Assembly (NCBI GenBank): GCA_029216955.1 | Contig: JANAVB010010791.1 | Coordinates: forward strand, 1,930,482 to 1,994,481 | Direction of reading: 5' to 3' | From: Iris pallida | Lineage: Eukaryota > Streptophyta > Magnoliopsida > Asparagales > Iridaceae | Length of the DNA stretch: 64,000 nt | Part shown: one piece after another, positions 25,486 to 36,204 of the stretch | Layout: each line of letters begins with the position of its first letter | Position numbering within the stretch: the stretch's first letter is position 1 | The notes under the pieces: model-generated | Databases searched by the model: none | Told to the model about the DNA's origin: nothing | What the model saw: the letters and a program-made list of their open reading frames with translations, nothing else | Translations under genes and position numbers: made by a program

Positions 25486-25869
25486 TAAAAACAACAACGA
25501 ATTAACAGGGGTATGAATATTAGGGGAGTGTAAATAATAATATTACTTTTACCAAGAATATAAAATTTCAAGTCCCATAAATAATAAATAATTTAAATAA
25601 ACATTAAAATAAAATGATAGTCATAATTTGTTTTCATAATTTAGACAAGTAACTAATCCCAATAAAATAAATCTATTAGCACCCACCGCTAACATGCTAG
25701 TCAAGGCACTTAGCTGCAGTGGCCGTGCCATATTGTCTAGTCAGTGTGTAACCCAAACTGAGCATGACTAAGATAATATTTATAGATTTATTAATGAAAC
25801 AATTTAAAAACAAAAAAATTTATGTAATAAAATATAAACAAAAATCCTCCAAAATTTTGGGGGATTACA
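22048..25869 (-). repeat. Element B 5' LTR
   Basis: 3822 bp. In element orientation it is the upstream LTR. It is longer than its partner by 80 bp, explained mainly by a (TA)n expansion at about 25119-25172 and a (TAA)n expansion at about 25391-25485. The + strand frame seen at the same place in both LTRs (24551-24811 and 18077-18337) reflects LTR identity, not a gene. Confidence 0.93.
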
Positions 25870-25902
25870 GCAGATCCCCAGGACAACACTTGCACAGGCG
25901 CA

Positions 25903-26328
25903 ATGCCCAACATTGTCTTCACTCCGCAGGATATGCTTATCAAGACCAACCTGCACGATCGCCCTCTTTATTATACTAGATACGTTGGCGACATCAAGGT
26001 GGATCGGATGCATATTGATCCCGGTTCTTCTATAAGCATCATCCCGAAGAGCCTGCTATACCATTTGCGTATCCTAATGCATCGGCTGACACCGACAAGC
26101 ACCGCCATCAGCAGTTTCAATTCAGGCAGAAGCTATCCGATTGGAAAGATTCGTCGGAAGTGCCAAATCGGCGACCTTCAGTCAGAAGTGACCTGTTTTG
26201 TTATAGATGCAGACACTTCCTACCATATTCTCCTGGGGCGTCCTTGGATACATGATTACATGATCGTGCCTTCCATACTGCACCAGTGCTTCAAGCACGT
26301 CGATAAGTACGACTTCATGAGGACATAA
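25903..26328 (+). pseudogene. pol: Element A aspartic protease segment
   Basis: Gag-pol resumes after B. The peptide MPNIVFTPQDMLIKTNLHDR leads to the active-site block HIDPGSSISIIP and later ILLGRPWIHDY, the retropepsin pattern of LTR elements that matures the polyprotein. The catalytic triplet is Asp-Pro-Gly instead of Asp-Thr/Ser-Gly. C and D have the same triplet, so this is a family trait, not decay. The frame stops at TAA 26326-26328. Confidence 0.85.
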
Positions 26329-27392
26329 TTTGCTGACATTGATCCCTTTAAAGGGGTCGAATCTTACTACTCCGACTCATGCTTGTACGAGAAGTCGAAA
26401 AGGTACCTTGTCGAAGAAGATACTCAAGCTCCAACTGAGGCGACAACTGGATCGAAAGAACCTCTGACGATCCACCTCCAAGCCCGCAAACCTGGCAGAA
26501 CTGTACCACTTACAGCCACTCTGCGTAAGGATACAATCAACCTCTCTGCACAAGAGGGACAGATGATAATCCGACTGCCAAGGTCTGGCCAAGCGCCAAG
26601 ACCCACGACAGAGCCACTGACAATCAGGCTGTCTAGAGCTAGCCAGCAGCAAACGGAGGAGCTTAATCCCTCCATCAAGCTGATGACGATTCGCCTTCCC
26701 AGAATGAATCGGTAGCCGAACGCTAAGTCGAGGACTGATAGCCAGCCCACAACTCCCCGTCCAGCTTCGAGCACCAAACTGGGGGTCGCTAGTACGCCAA
26801 TGATTCCACGTTCTACTCCACCTATGGATCCCCTGATGATTAAGCTGCCCAAGCCATCCTCTCAGTCTTCAGTGACACAGAGGGTGGCTGAAGAATAGTC
26901 AGAGCTGGCCAAGTATGTGGCTGCTCACACTGATGTTCCATCCGCAGATGATGTAATCCTACTAGAAAAGATACCTTATTTCATCAATAAAGGGCTATTT
27001 TTGAACTACCTCGAGCTTAATAAGCTATGTACAATGTATGCTATGGAATACGGTATACGCACCCACCTACACACACAGGTGACAAATGTCTACACCGCAA
27101 ACCAACTTACTCTAGTGGAAGACGCTTACCACATAGTCGAGGGAGAGGATCATCCAATCATCTTCGACCGGAAGAATGATCCACAACCTTTCAGGATAGA
27201 AGAAGTTGATCTCGAACCCGACACCGGGAGACTGCCCCTTTATCTGTATAGTTTCCGATCCAAGTACCTCATGCAAAAATAGGGGTATGATCAGGAAACT
27301 ACGCCAGGCTTGAACTACAGCACTGGACGACGATTACCCTTACAATTATCGGTTCCGGCTGGGAAACCGCAGGATTATTACAACAAGACCAG
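26329..27392 (+). pseudogene. pol: Element A protease-RT linker with PLTIRLPR repeats
   Basis: The same frame as the protease reopens at 26383 and 26917. It contains recurring 8-residue motifs of the type PLTIxLxR (PLTIHLQA, MIIRLPR, PLTIRLSR, MTIRLPR), also seen in C and D. Stops lie at 26713, 26897 and 27280, and a 1-bp loss relative to C near 27398 shifts the frame. Its function is unknown. It is likely a flexible spacer. Confidence 0.7.
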
Positions 27393-29200
27393 ATGTGGGT
27401 AGATTATGTTACATCTGCAACGACCCCTGAGAGCTCAGATGAGGAGTGTGAATGGCACTCTCATTCGTCTGGGTCACTCACTTCTGATTCAGACGTCAGC
27501 ATCGGGGACATGCTCAGGCAAGTCTGGTTCGTCAATATGGTATTTGTCGATGCCTACGAAGAAGATGAAGACATTCCTAAACTTCTTGAGTTAGAGCCGT
27601 GGACACAACAGCTAGATGCGCAATGGAAGAAGCGGTTTGAACAAAAGGTGCCTCCCACCGAAGATGCGGTTGTGCAAGTTGATCTCAGTGATGAGTCCTC
27701 TCCAAAACCCATCTTCGTCAGCAAGAATCTGACAGACGAAGAGCGGGAATCGCTACTGCAACTTGTCAGAGAATACATCGACATGTTCGCCTGGAGCTAC
27801 GAAGACATGCCAGGACTGAACCCAGAGGTTGTACTTCACAAACTCAATATTCGTCCAAACGCAAAGCCGGTCAAGCAACAGTAACGACGGTTCTACCCCG
27901 ACATCATGAATGCCATTGAAGCTAAGGTCAACAAACTGGTAGCTAGCGGCTTCATCCGCGAGGAACAACATCCAGACTGGGTAGCCAATATAGTGCCAGT
28001 CCTAAAAAAGAACGAGAAGATCCAAATCTGTATCGACTTCCGGAACCTGAATGAGGCATGTCCTAAGGATGAGCTCCCCCTACCTATCACAGACATCATG
28101 ATTGACAACACCTACGGCTTCGAGTGTATGTCATTCATGGATGGTTTCTCAGGGTACAACCAAATCAAGATGTTCCCTGATGACGAAAAGTATACATCAT
28201 TCCGAACACCAATTGGCACATACTGCTACACAGTCATGCCTTTTGGTTTAAAGAATGCTGGTACCACCTATCAAAGAGCTATGAGCGTCATCTTTAGAGA
28301 CTAACTGCACAAGACAGTGGAATGCTACGTCGACGACATCGCCGTCAAGAGCCGCTCTAAGGAAGATCATCTACATGATCTGAGGATAGTGTTCGACCTG
28401 ATACGAGTGCACAACTTGAAAATGAATTCCACAAAATCCTTCTTGGCGTATCCAGCGAGAAGTTCTTGGGTTTTATCATTACGTCCCAGGGTATCCACAT
28501 AGACCCCAAAAAAATGAAGGCAATCATGGAGATGGGTCCTCCGAGAAATCATCGTGAACTCCGAGGCCTTCAAGGGAGGCTAGTTTACATCAAGAGGTTC
28601 ATCTCTAACCTCTTCGGGCGATGTCAACCGTTCACCCACCTCATGAAGAAGGGCGTTTCATTCATATGGGAAGAGGAATGCCAGTGCGCCTTCAAAAACA
28701 TCAAAGAATATCTGTCGAACCCTCCAGTCCTGGTAGCCCCGGTTGCTGGAAGGCCATTCCTGCTCTATGTACGATCAATAGAACATTCTCTCGGTGCTCT
28801 GTTGGCACAAAACAGCGATACAGGCCATGAGCAAGCTATATACTACCTTAGTCAAAATGGCCAGAGTACAGATACACTGTCGTAGAGAAGGAGTGCCTTG
28901 CTCTAGTGCTCGCCATTCAGAAGATGCGATACTACGTCACGGGACAAACCATACACGTGATATCACGAGTTAACCCTCTCAGGGTCCTCATGACCAAACC
29001 AGGGGAAGTCAGCTCTCGCCTTGCTACCTGGGCGATATTATTGTCTCCATATCACATGATCTTCGTCCTACAGAAGGCTGTTAAAGGTTAAGCTCTGGCA
29101 GACTTTTTAGCAGCCCATCCAGGTTCAAAAATAACCAGAATATACGAAGAGATACCAGATGAGGTCGCCAATTCAAATGCGGTCCCCCATGATGCCATCT
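27393..29200 (+). pseudogene. pol: Element A reverse transcriptase and RNase H, degenerate
   Basis: The RT domain runs from about 27800 to 28650. It includes GFIREEQHPDWVAN, RICIDFRNLNEACPKDE-type sequence (here QICIDFR), MPFGLKNAG and the catalytic YVDD at 28325-28336. It continues into the connection and RNase H region (FLLYVRSIEH, ALLAQNSDTGHEQAIYYLS, then KECLALVLAIQKMRYYV). Frames change near 28455 and 28880, and stops occur at 27882, 28302 and 29089. The domains are clear but the reading frame is dead. Confidence 0.88.
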
Positions 29201-29205
29201 GGCGA

Positions 29206-29837
29206 ATGTTGTTCGATGGTGCTTCGAGAACTGGGCCCAAGGGCAACATTGTCGCTGGAGTCAGAGTGGTGTTGATTTCTCCCTCTGTACTGGTGATCAA
29301 TCGGGCTTACTCCCTAACGGAGCCCTGTTCAAACAATATGGCCGAATACAACACTCTGATCATTGGTCTCCGACTTGCAAAGGAGCTAGGGGTAGAATAT
29401 CTTGAAGCATACGACGATTCGCAGTTAATCGTCAATCAGATTCGGGGTTCATATGAAGTTCGCCATGAAGATATGATCCCCTATCACCAAATAGCGATTA
29501 AACTCATTTCGTCATTTGAAGGGTTCTTCATAGAACATGTTCCCAGACTCCAGAATATTGAGGCCGATGCCCTAGCAGGCCTGGCCGCTTCCCTAGTAGT
29601 ACCGAATCATGCTTATCATCTGGTTGACATAATAGACCGTGAATTGGTCTGTCCCAAGAATAATGTTCAAAGTATTTAGAGTTACTCCGCTCTGACAGTC
29701 GACGAAGTACCAGACTGGAGACAACCATTCATCGACTTCGTAGTCTACGACATTCTGCCAGAGAATCCGAAGGAAGCCACTTCTATCAGAAGACGTTCCC
29801 TCAGATTCTTTTACGATACAGAGACGAAAATGCTGTA
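29206..29837 (+). pseudogene. pol: Element A archaeal-type second RNase H
   Basis: An additional RNase H is the hallmark of the plant Tat lineage. Visible active-site-like positions are LFDGASR (Asp), NNMAEYNTLI (Glu), YDDSQLIV (Asp) and NIEADALAGL (Asp). A stop occurs at 29677-29679. The frame then continues toward the integrase N-terminus until C is inserted within ctgtatcggc at 29842. Confidence 0.85.
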
Positions 29838-29842
29838 TCGGC

Positions 29843-31187
29843 TGTAGAAGCATGGAAAATATCAGAATAATGGTCTATGCGGCTCCGGATACGAAGCCCA
29901 TGCGGCTCATATGGGAGCTGTCTTATACAGTTCAAAGGAAGACTCTCCGTCTTATGCGGCTCGAGAGTGTATGCGGTTCAGCAGAAATATGCGGCTCGAT
30001 CGATGCCACGTGTCCCCCTGTGATCCTTTCCTACAGCTGGCCCTTTGAATAGTGGCCTCATTTAATGCTCTGACACGATTTGACGACTGTGGCGGTTCTG
30101 GCATAAAGTGTCATAATGGCTCTGCCATAATGACAGACCCTTCGGGAAAGGAAGAAGATCTCTGACCCGACCTGTCAGAAATCCTAGGTTGCCACGTGGC
30201 AAATCTCATGCGGCTTAAATAGAGAACAACTTCATGCGTCTCACTGAGAAGTCACCCTATATGACTAGCAGAAATCAGCCATATGCGGCCCACTGAGAGC
30301 TCAGCCCCTGCGGCTCAATACAACGCTAGCTCATGCGGCTCGCAAAGACTATGTATATGCGGCTCATTGAGAGTTCGTTCCCTGCGGTTCGATGAAACAT
30401 TGTCCTATGCGGCTCACGAAGAGTATCTCCCTGCGGTTCAAGTGTTGTCCATCCTATGCGGCTCTGGCAGGACCCACAATCAAAACACGTGGCATCGGAT
30501 CAATCAACGATTTAACCGAATCTCAACAAATATATTTGACATCATCATCATAATTACTGAGATCAAGGCATATCATTTATCATCAAGCCAACGGGACACG
30601 TGGCGAGCAATCGAATATTGGTAGAATCCATCATGGAGATTTAAAGCAGTTAACATTAATTGCTCACAAGATTCGTTGCTATCCTCATTAATGGTCGAGA
30701 TTCATTGTAATCAGGATCAAGGGTTCAGATAGATTGAAGGAGCGCCGACATTCCAAACAAATGATCATTAGCGAACCCTAATGATCATACCCCACTCTTA
30801 TAAATAGCCAGCATCATTTTCTTTGCACAAGGACCGGCAACAAAAGAATAAAAATATACAGAGTCAGAGAGAGAATACACAGAGAGAGAGAGAGAGAGAA
30901 GCCAGGAGAGCAACAGAGGAGCAAAAAGAGCACTTCTTCGTCAATGCCAACCATCTTTTCACAAGGAGCCAAGGCTGCATACCGATCGTCCAAGGAGTAA
31001 GACAGGGCTGCCGTCGCCTTCCCGAGCCTCTATCGTCACCCCCCAGAATCTAAAATAAACAATTGTACTTAGATTGCTGTACCTAGGTTTTTGTCCCTAG
31101 GCTTTCTTTGTACAAGCGAGTTTGTATTGTGAGTCTAAGTTCAGTCCTCCGATAATTGTTCTGTACTTTTACAATCAATGGCAAATA
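29843..31187 (+). repeat. Element C 5' LTR
   Basis: 1345 bp, starting TGTAGAAGCATGGAAAATAT. It ends gcaaata, where the partner ends gcaaaca, so the terminal CA is mutated to TA. U3 holds many ATGCGGCTC motifs. R/U5 matches A and D (cctaggttttt...tacaagcgagtttg). Confidence 0.95.
30799..30806 (+). promoter_or_regulatory. TATA box of C 5' LTR
   Basis: TATAAATA in ccactcttataaatagccag. The matching copy in the 3' LTR is at 54443-54450. Confidence 0.75.
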
Positions 31188-34100
31188 CGATGGCGACTCT
31201 GCTGGGGACAAACTTCTCCACGGCTGAGGAGTTGGTGACGCAATCGGATGCAGCCAAACTTGGCTCCACGCAACAAAAGATGGTCGTCCGTTTCGACCAA
31301 CAAACGTTTGAAGAGATGCTCTCCGAAGGAAGCGCTGGCCCGGTCCAGAAGTGCACCCGCACGACAAAGGCTCGCAGAGAGTGGAGGCCAAAATCATTTG
31401 CTCCTTCCCAAGCCCCCGACGGTGTACCCTCTGTTGCTCAAGACGGTGATGAGGACTCTTCTGCGGCCCCACTTCAGACCGTAGACAACTCTGCTGTGTC
31501 TAAGTCCGGCAGAAAAAAATACTATGATGCTGGACTTGCAGAGGCAAAGAGGAATTCTATGCGAACTGAGCCGCATAGGGGTGCTAGCCGAGTGAAAAAG
31601 GCTCATGCGACCACATCTGCTAGCCGCAGGGACAAAGCCCATACGGCCACAGTCGCTGGCCGTATGAAGAAGAATCATGCGGTCACATCTGGCAGCCGCA
31701 TAGTTTATGCAGCTACAGTCGCAATCACATGGATGAAACACATGAGGCTACAGGAGGCAGCCGCTTGCAGAGAACCCATGCGGCCACTATTGCCAACCGC
31801 ATGCGGCCAGCCTGTACGGTCGTGACTCCTAGCCGCCCAAAGACAACTCATCCGACAGCAGAAGATGACCGCATGCAGACAGCCTGTACGGTACCCAACT
31901 CTGGCAGCATCGCGTTCGTTCCACGCTTCTCTCGATCGGTCTTCGACCGTCTCTCATACGGTCCCGACCCTGATGATTCTCTGTATGATAAGCCAGATTC
32001 TGTGGCATTCAACTTGGACTCCTCCTATTACGCACCCACAAGTGCTAGAAGGAGGAAGTCTATGGCAGCGCGGGCTCATCGAGCCCAGTCAGCTGTCCTA
32101 ACCTCTGACTATCGGAGCGTCCCGTTGACTATCACACGGGCCTCGGATGGAAAGTTGTATACAACCACTCAAGTCCAGCCCCCCGCGGCAAACAGACAGA
32201 GTGGTTCCTCTGACCTGCGGGAGACGATCCTCCACAAACGCAAGGAAAGAGAAGGAGTGTCGGTGTGCAAAGAGTCCTCGCTTGGACATCGCTGCACCCA
32301 AATTATCGTCAATTGCTGCTGCAACAACGCGGCAATGATGGAAGCTCGGCCATCCGCCTTCCAAAGGCTACAGCACCCGAACTCAGAAGATAAGGCACCT
32401 CCTGTTGTCTCTTGCAATTCTGCTTAAAAAGTTCCCGCCGAAGAGAGAAGGAAGAAAACGAGCGTCTCCAGTCCGAAGATATCAACCATTACAACTAAGA
32501 AACTGTCGTCTAAACGGTTGCCCTCCACTGGTGTATTCCAACACACCCGTTCAAAGACGAAATTTACCTCGATGGGAAATTCATCATCCACATCGCTGGG
32601 GGTTGAAGGAGCTGGGGGTAACACTCCTCCGAACATCCGCAACAATCCGATGTTCTAAGGAACCGAGTCCGCACAAACAACTCTTCCATCAGGAGCAACG
32701 GACGCTGATGCCCCCGAGGACATCCGTAACTCTCAAGATAAGGCAAGCTCTGAAGCTGGGGATACCGTTCCCTCCGAGTCCGAGCCCGAAGAAAACATTC
32801 CCACCTATCCCGATGACTTCTCGGTGCATGGGTACGACTCAGAGGGCACATCCTCCACCGTTCCTTCCATCACTCCTCACGTAAGAACGGTGTTCATGAC
32901 GGACATCGATCAAGGTGGTTTCAGTGATCTCCAGCGCATCGACAGTCTCGAAGCCATATTATTTGCTTTGGTCAAGTCTGTAGACGAGATTAAAGTAGCC
33001 CTGCCCACTTTACAAGGAGGAGCGCCTGGTCAAACAAACACAGGCCCCGCGGTCAATATAGATTCGAACTCAGCGGTACCAAACCCAGGCAATAATCCTC
33101 CCGAAATAACAGCCCCTACCGCGACAGATGAGACCCGAGAAGTAAGAAGAGAGGTCCAAGAGCTCCGTGCCATGTTTTATGCCCGAGAAAATGCTCAAGA
33201 TCTCAGAATACGGCAACCATATCCTGCTAAGTGGAGGGATGTTCCATTTCCACCAAGATATAAGCCGTTCAACATCAACCCGTATGATGGCAAAACCTCA
33301 GCAAGTCGATACATCACTTACTTTGAGGTCACCACCGACCATCTGCCCCATGAAGATGCGATCCTCACACGGTTATTCAGTGGAGCATTGGAAGGAGTCG
33401 CCTTTGATTGGTACCACAATCTACCGGACAACTGCATCCATTCCTTCGCCGGCTTCAAGCGCATGTTCTTGGAACGATTCTATGAAGTAGGACAAGACAT
33501 CACTATGTCCACTCTCATGGACATCGTCCAAGGGGAGAAGGAGCTAACAAGGAACTACATCGAGCGGTTCCGCCAGACCGCCATGAAGCTGCCTTCCGAA
33601 AATCCGGATTCTTCTTTGATCGAAATATGCCAAAAGAGACTGCTTCCAACGATCAGTCTCTGGATGGGCGAGAGTCAATTCAAAGATTGGAAGGCGTTCA
33701 TCATCAGCGCCACAAGCACTGAAGAACGACTGAAGAAGGCCCGCCAACTGGGGTTGCACATCTCAGAAGGAGAAAATAAGGGCAAGCGTCTCAACAACGA
33801 TAATGGGGGTAACCCCTCCAACAATCGGGACAGCAAGGGAAAATAGGCTATGGTGGCCGACACGGCCCAGAAGCCCGAGCCACAGCCAGCAGATAAACAA
33901 TAGCCTCAGATCACTTACTCTTTCGAAGACGGCCACGTCAAGCCTATCTTAGACATGCTTATACAAGGAGGTAGAATTCAGCTTCCTCCACCAAGATGGG
34001 AGCCTCGGCCGGCTGATTTGGAGAACCCGAAGTTCTGCCATTACCACCGTTATGTACACCATGCTACACATGACTGCTACCAACTAAAATGGTACATCCA

Positions 34101-34500
34101 AAGCCTCATCGATTCGAACGCTCTGGCCATCGACTTCGAAGAGGTAACCGTAGCAGCCAATATGGTGTCCGTACAATCCGGCAATTTCCCTCCAACGGAG
34201 ACCCAAGACGGGGTAATTCCCGTCCCTCTCGCGACAATGGAGATTACCAATCTTCCTCCGTCCCGAGAACAAGCTGCTGGTCTAGTACCTCTCACCACCT
34301 CAAGAGGAGAGGTCATGTGGGTCCATCCAGACTTGGTGTCAGAAGTAACTCGGCCCACACCATCTCCCACCAATAAAAAGAGTGGAAAAATCAAGACCTG
34401 TCGCACAATTTTAGCAGACAACGAGGAAGCTACAGCCGTCGTCACGCGGTCCGGAGTGCAATCCCAACCTGTGGTTGATAGTCCAGCTGAAAATCATTAA
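31178..34500 (+). pseudogene. gag: Element C gag, few lesions
   Basis: The start ATG at 31178 lies in the last 10 bp of the LTR, and the frame reads MANTMATLLGTN through the primer-binding site. The N-terminal region is rich in HAAT/SRxxxAH repeats (31580-31830), with a frameshift near 31730-31825, then the NCCCNN cluster near 32310 and a stop at 32425. The reopened frame from 32824 contains the retrotransposon gag domain (about 33210-33720: PPRYKPFNINPYDGK, WYHNLPDN, FKRMFLERFYEVGQD) and the zinc-ligand-like motif CHYHRYVHHATHDC near 34040. Further stops lie at 33844-33846 and 33901, and TAA at 34498. Most lesions are single substitutions, so the ancestral protein is easy to recognise. Confidence 0.87.
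31190..31209 (+). promoter_or_regulatory. Primer-binding site of C
   Basis: TGGCGACTCTGCTGGGGAC begins three to four bases after the LTR end. It is identical in D and lies inside the gag reading frame, encoding part of MATLLGT. Confidence 0.8.
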
Positions 34501-34644
34501 CCCACTGCAACTGATGCTCTGGGACCGGCTCAGCCTTCGACGACCGACAAGCCTAGGCCGAAGGAGACTCGCTTCGACAAATCTCTCCGAAAGGACGCAG
34601 CCCAAGGGCTAGAGAGGCCCTACAACTTTGACATCTTAGCACAA

Positions 34645-36204
34645 TTGGCTAACACTTCGGCCAAATTGTCATTATATGAACTCCTGAGGCTCTCCAAAGA
34701 TGTTCGTATTGCATTGAGCGAAGCACTCCAAAATACCGATGCCTATCTCGCTCAATCTAACCTCACTGGGGAGGACTCAACCATGGATCTCCAAGATAGT
34801 GCCTGCACGGGAGCAATGCCCAACATCATCTTCACTCCGCAGGACATGCTCATCAAAACCAACCTACATGATCGCCCGCTATACTATACGGGATACATCG
34901 GCGACGTGAAGGTGGATCGAATGCACATTGATCCTGGCTCTTCTATAAGCATCATCCCGAAAGGTCTGCTACATCATCTTCGCATCCCAATGCATCGTCC
35001 AACACCTACAAGCACCGCCATCAGCGGTTTCAATTCGGGCAGGAGCTACCCTATCGGGAAGATTCGTCTGAAGTGTCAGATTGGCGATCTCCAATCCGAG
35101 GTCACCTGCTACGTCATAGATGCAGACACTTCTTACAACATCCTCTTGGGGCGCCCATGGATACACGATTATATGATCGTGCCTTCCATGCTACACCAGT
35201 ACTTCAAATATGTCGACAAACACGGCTTCGTGAAGACAGAGTTTGCTGACATCGATCCCTTCAAAGGGGTCGAATCTTACTACTCGGACTTCTGTTTATA
35301 CGAAAAGTCGAAGAGGCACCTGGATGAAGGAGACGCACAAGCTCATACTGAGACAGCCACGGGATCAGAAGGACCCCTGACGATCCACCTCCAAGCTCGC
35401 AAACCGGGCAAGTCTGCACCCCTCACCGCCACTCTGCGGAAGGACGCGACCAGCCTCTCGGCGCAAGAGGAGCAGATGACAATCCGGCTGCTTAGATCCG
35501 GCCAAGTGCCGAGACCCACAACGGAGCCACTAACAATCAGGTTACCAAGAGTCAGTCAACCACAAACAGGGAAGCTCAACCCCTCGGACAGGCCATTGAC
35601 AATACGCCTTCCCAAGAAAGGTTGTCGCCTCGATGCAAGGTCTGATACTTCCAGCGAACCAGCCACTCCTCGCTCCACATCGAATGCCAAACTGGGGGTC
35701 GCCAGTCTGCCAACTACTCCACGCTCTGCTCCATCAACTGGACCACTGACGATCAAGCTTCCTAGGTCGTCCTCTCAGTCTTCGTTCACACAGGGGGTAG
35801 TCGAAGAGGAACCGGAGCTAGCCAAGTATGTGGCCGCCCACACTAATGTCCCCTCCGCTGATGATATAATCCCCCTAGAAAAGATACCTTACTTCATCAA
35901 TAAAGGGTTATCTTTGAACTACATCGAGCTCAATAAGCTATGTACGATGTATGCTATGGAACACGGCATAGGTGCTCACCTACACACACAGGTGACAAAT
36001 GTGTACACCGTAATCCAGCTTACTCCAGTAGAAGATGCCTACCGAATACACAAGGGAGGGGATCATCCAGTCATCTTCGGCCGGACGAACAACCCTCATC
36101 CCCGCACCATAGAAGAAGACGACCTCGGATCAGATGCCGGGAGACTGCCTCTGTATCTCTATAGCCCTCAATCCAAATATCTCATACAAAAAACAGGGGT
36201 ATGA
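34645..36204 (+). pseudogene. pol: Element C protease and linker, open 519-codon segment
   Basis: In frame with gag (34645 continues the 32824 frame). The protease active site HIDPGSSISIIP is near 34925-34960, followed by ILLGRPWIHDY near 35140. The C-terminal part is the linker with PLTIRLPR-type repeats (PLTIHLQA, MTIRLLR, PLTIRLPR, PLTIRLPK, PLTIKLPR), then a conserved block EKIPYFINKGLSLNYIELNK. One extra A in the run near 36190 shifts the frame before RT. Confidence 0.87.

Larger units (their letters stand above)
15570..25869 (-). mobile_element. Element B: long-LTR chromovirus-like element, gag remnant only
   Basis: LTRs at 15570-19311 and 22048-25869 are near-identical direct copies. 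The 5-bp duplication gcaga is at 15565-15569 and 25870-25874. On the minus strand the LTRs run TGTAATCCCCC to GGGGCGTTACA. The internal 2736 bp holds a minus-strand gag with CCHC zinc knuckle but no protease, RT, RNase H or integrase. Next to the inner LTR end the sequence reads gaggacgaaatttttataag on the minus strand, the usual 3' signature of Tekay/Del chromoviruses. It is therefore a non-autonomous, internally deleted member of that group. Confidence 0.92.

Noticed and set aside
30823..31053. Arg/Glu-rich ORF in C U5 and its copy at 54467-54700
   Set aside because: Low-complexity gagagaga leader of the LTR. The frame is a composition effect.
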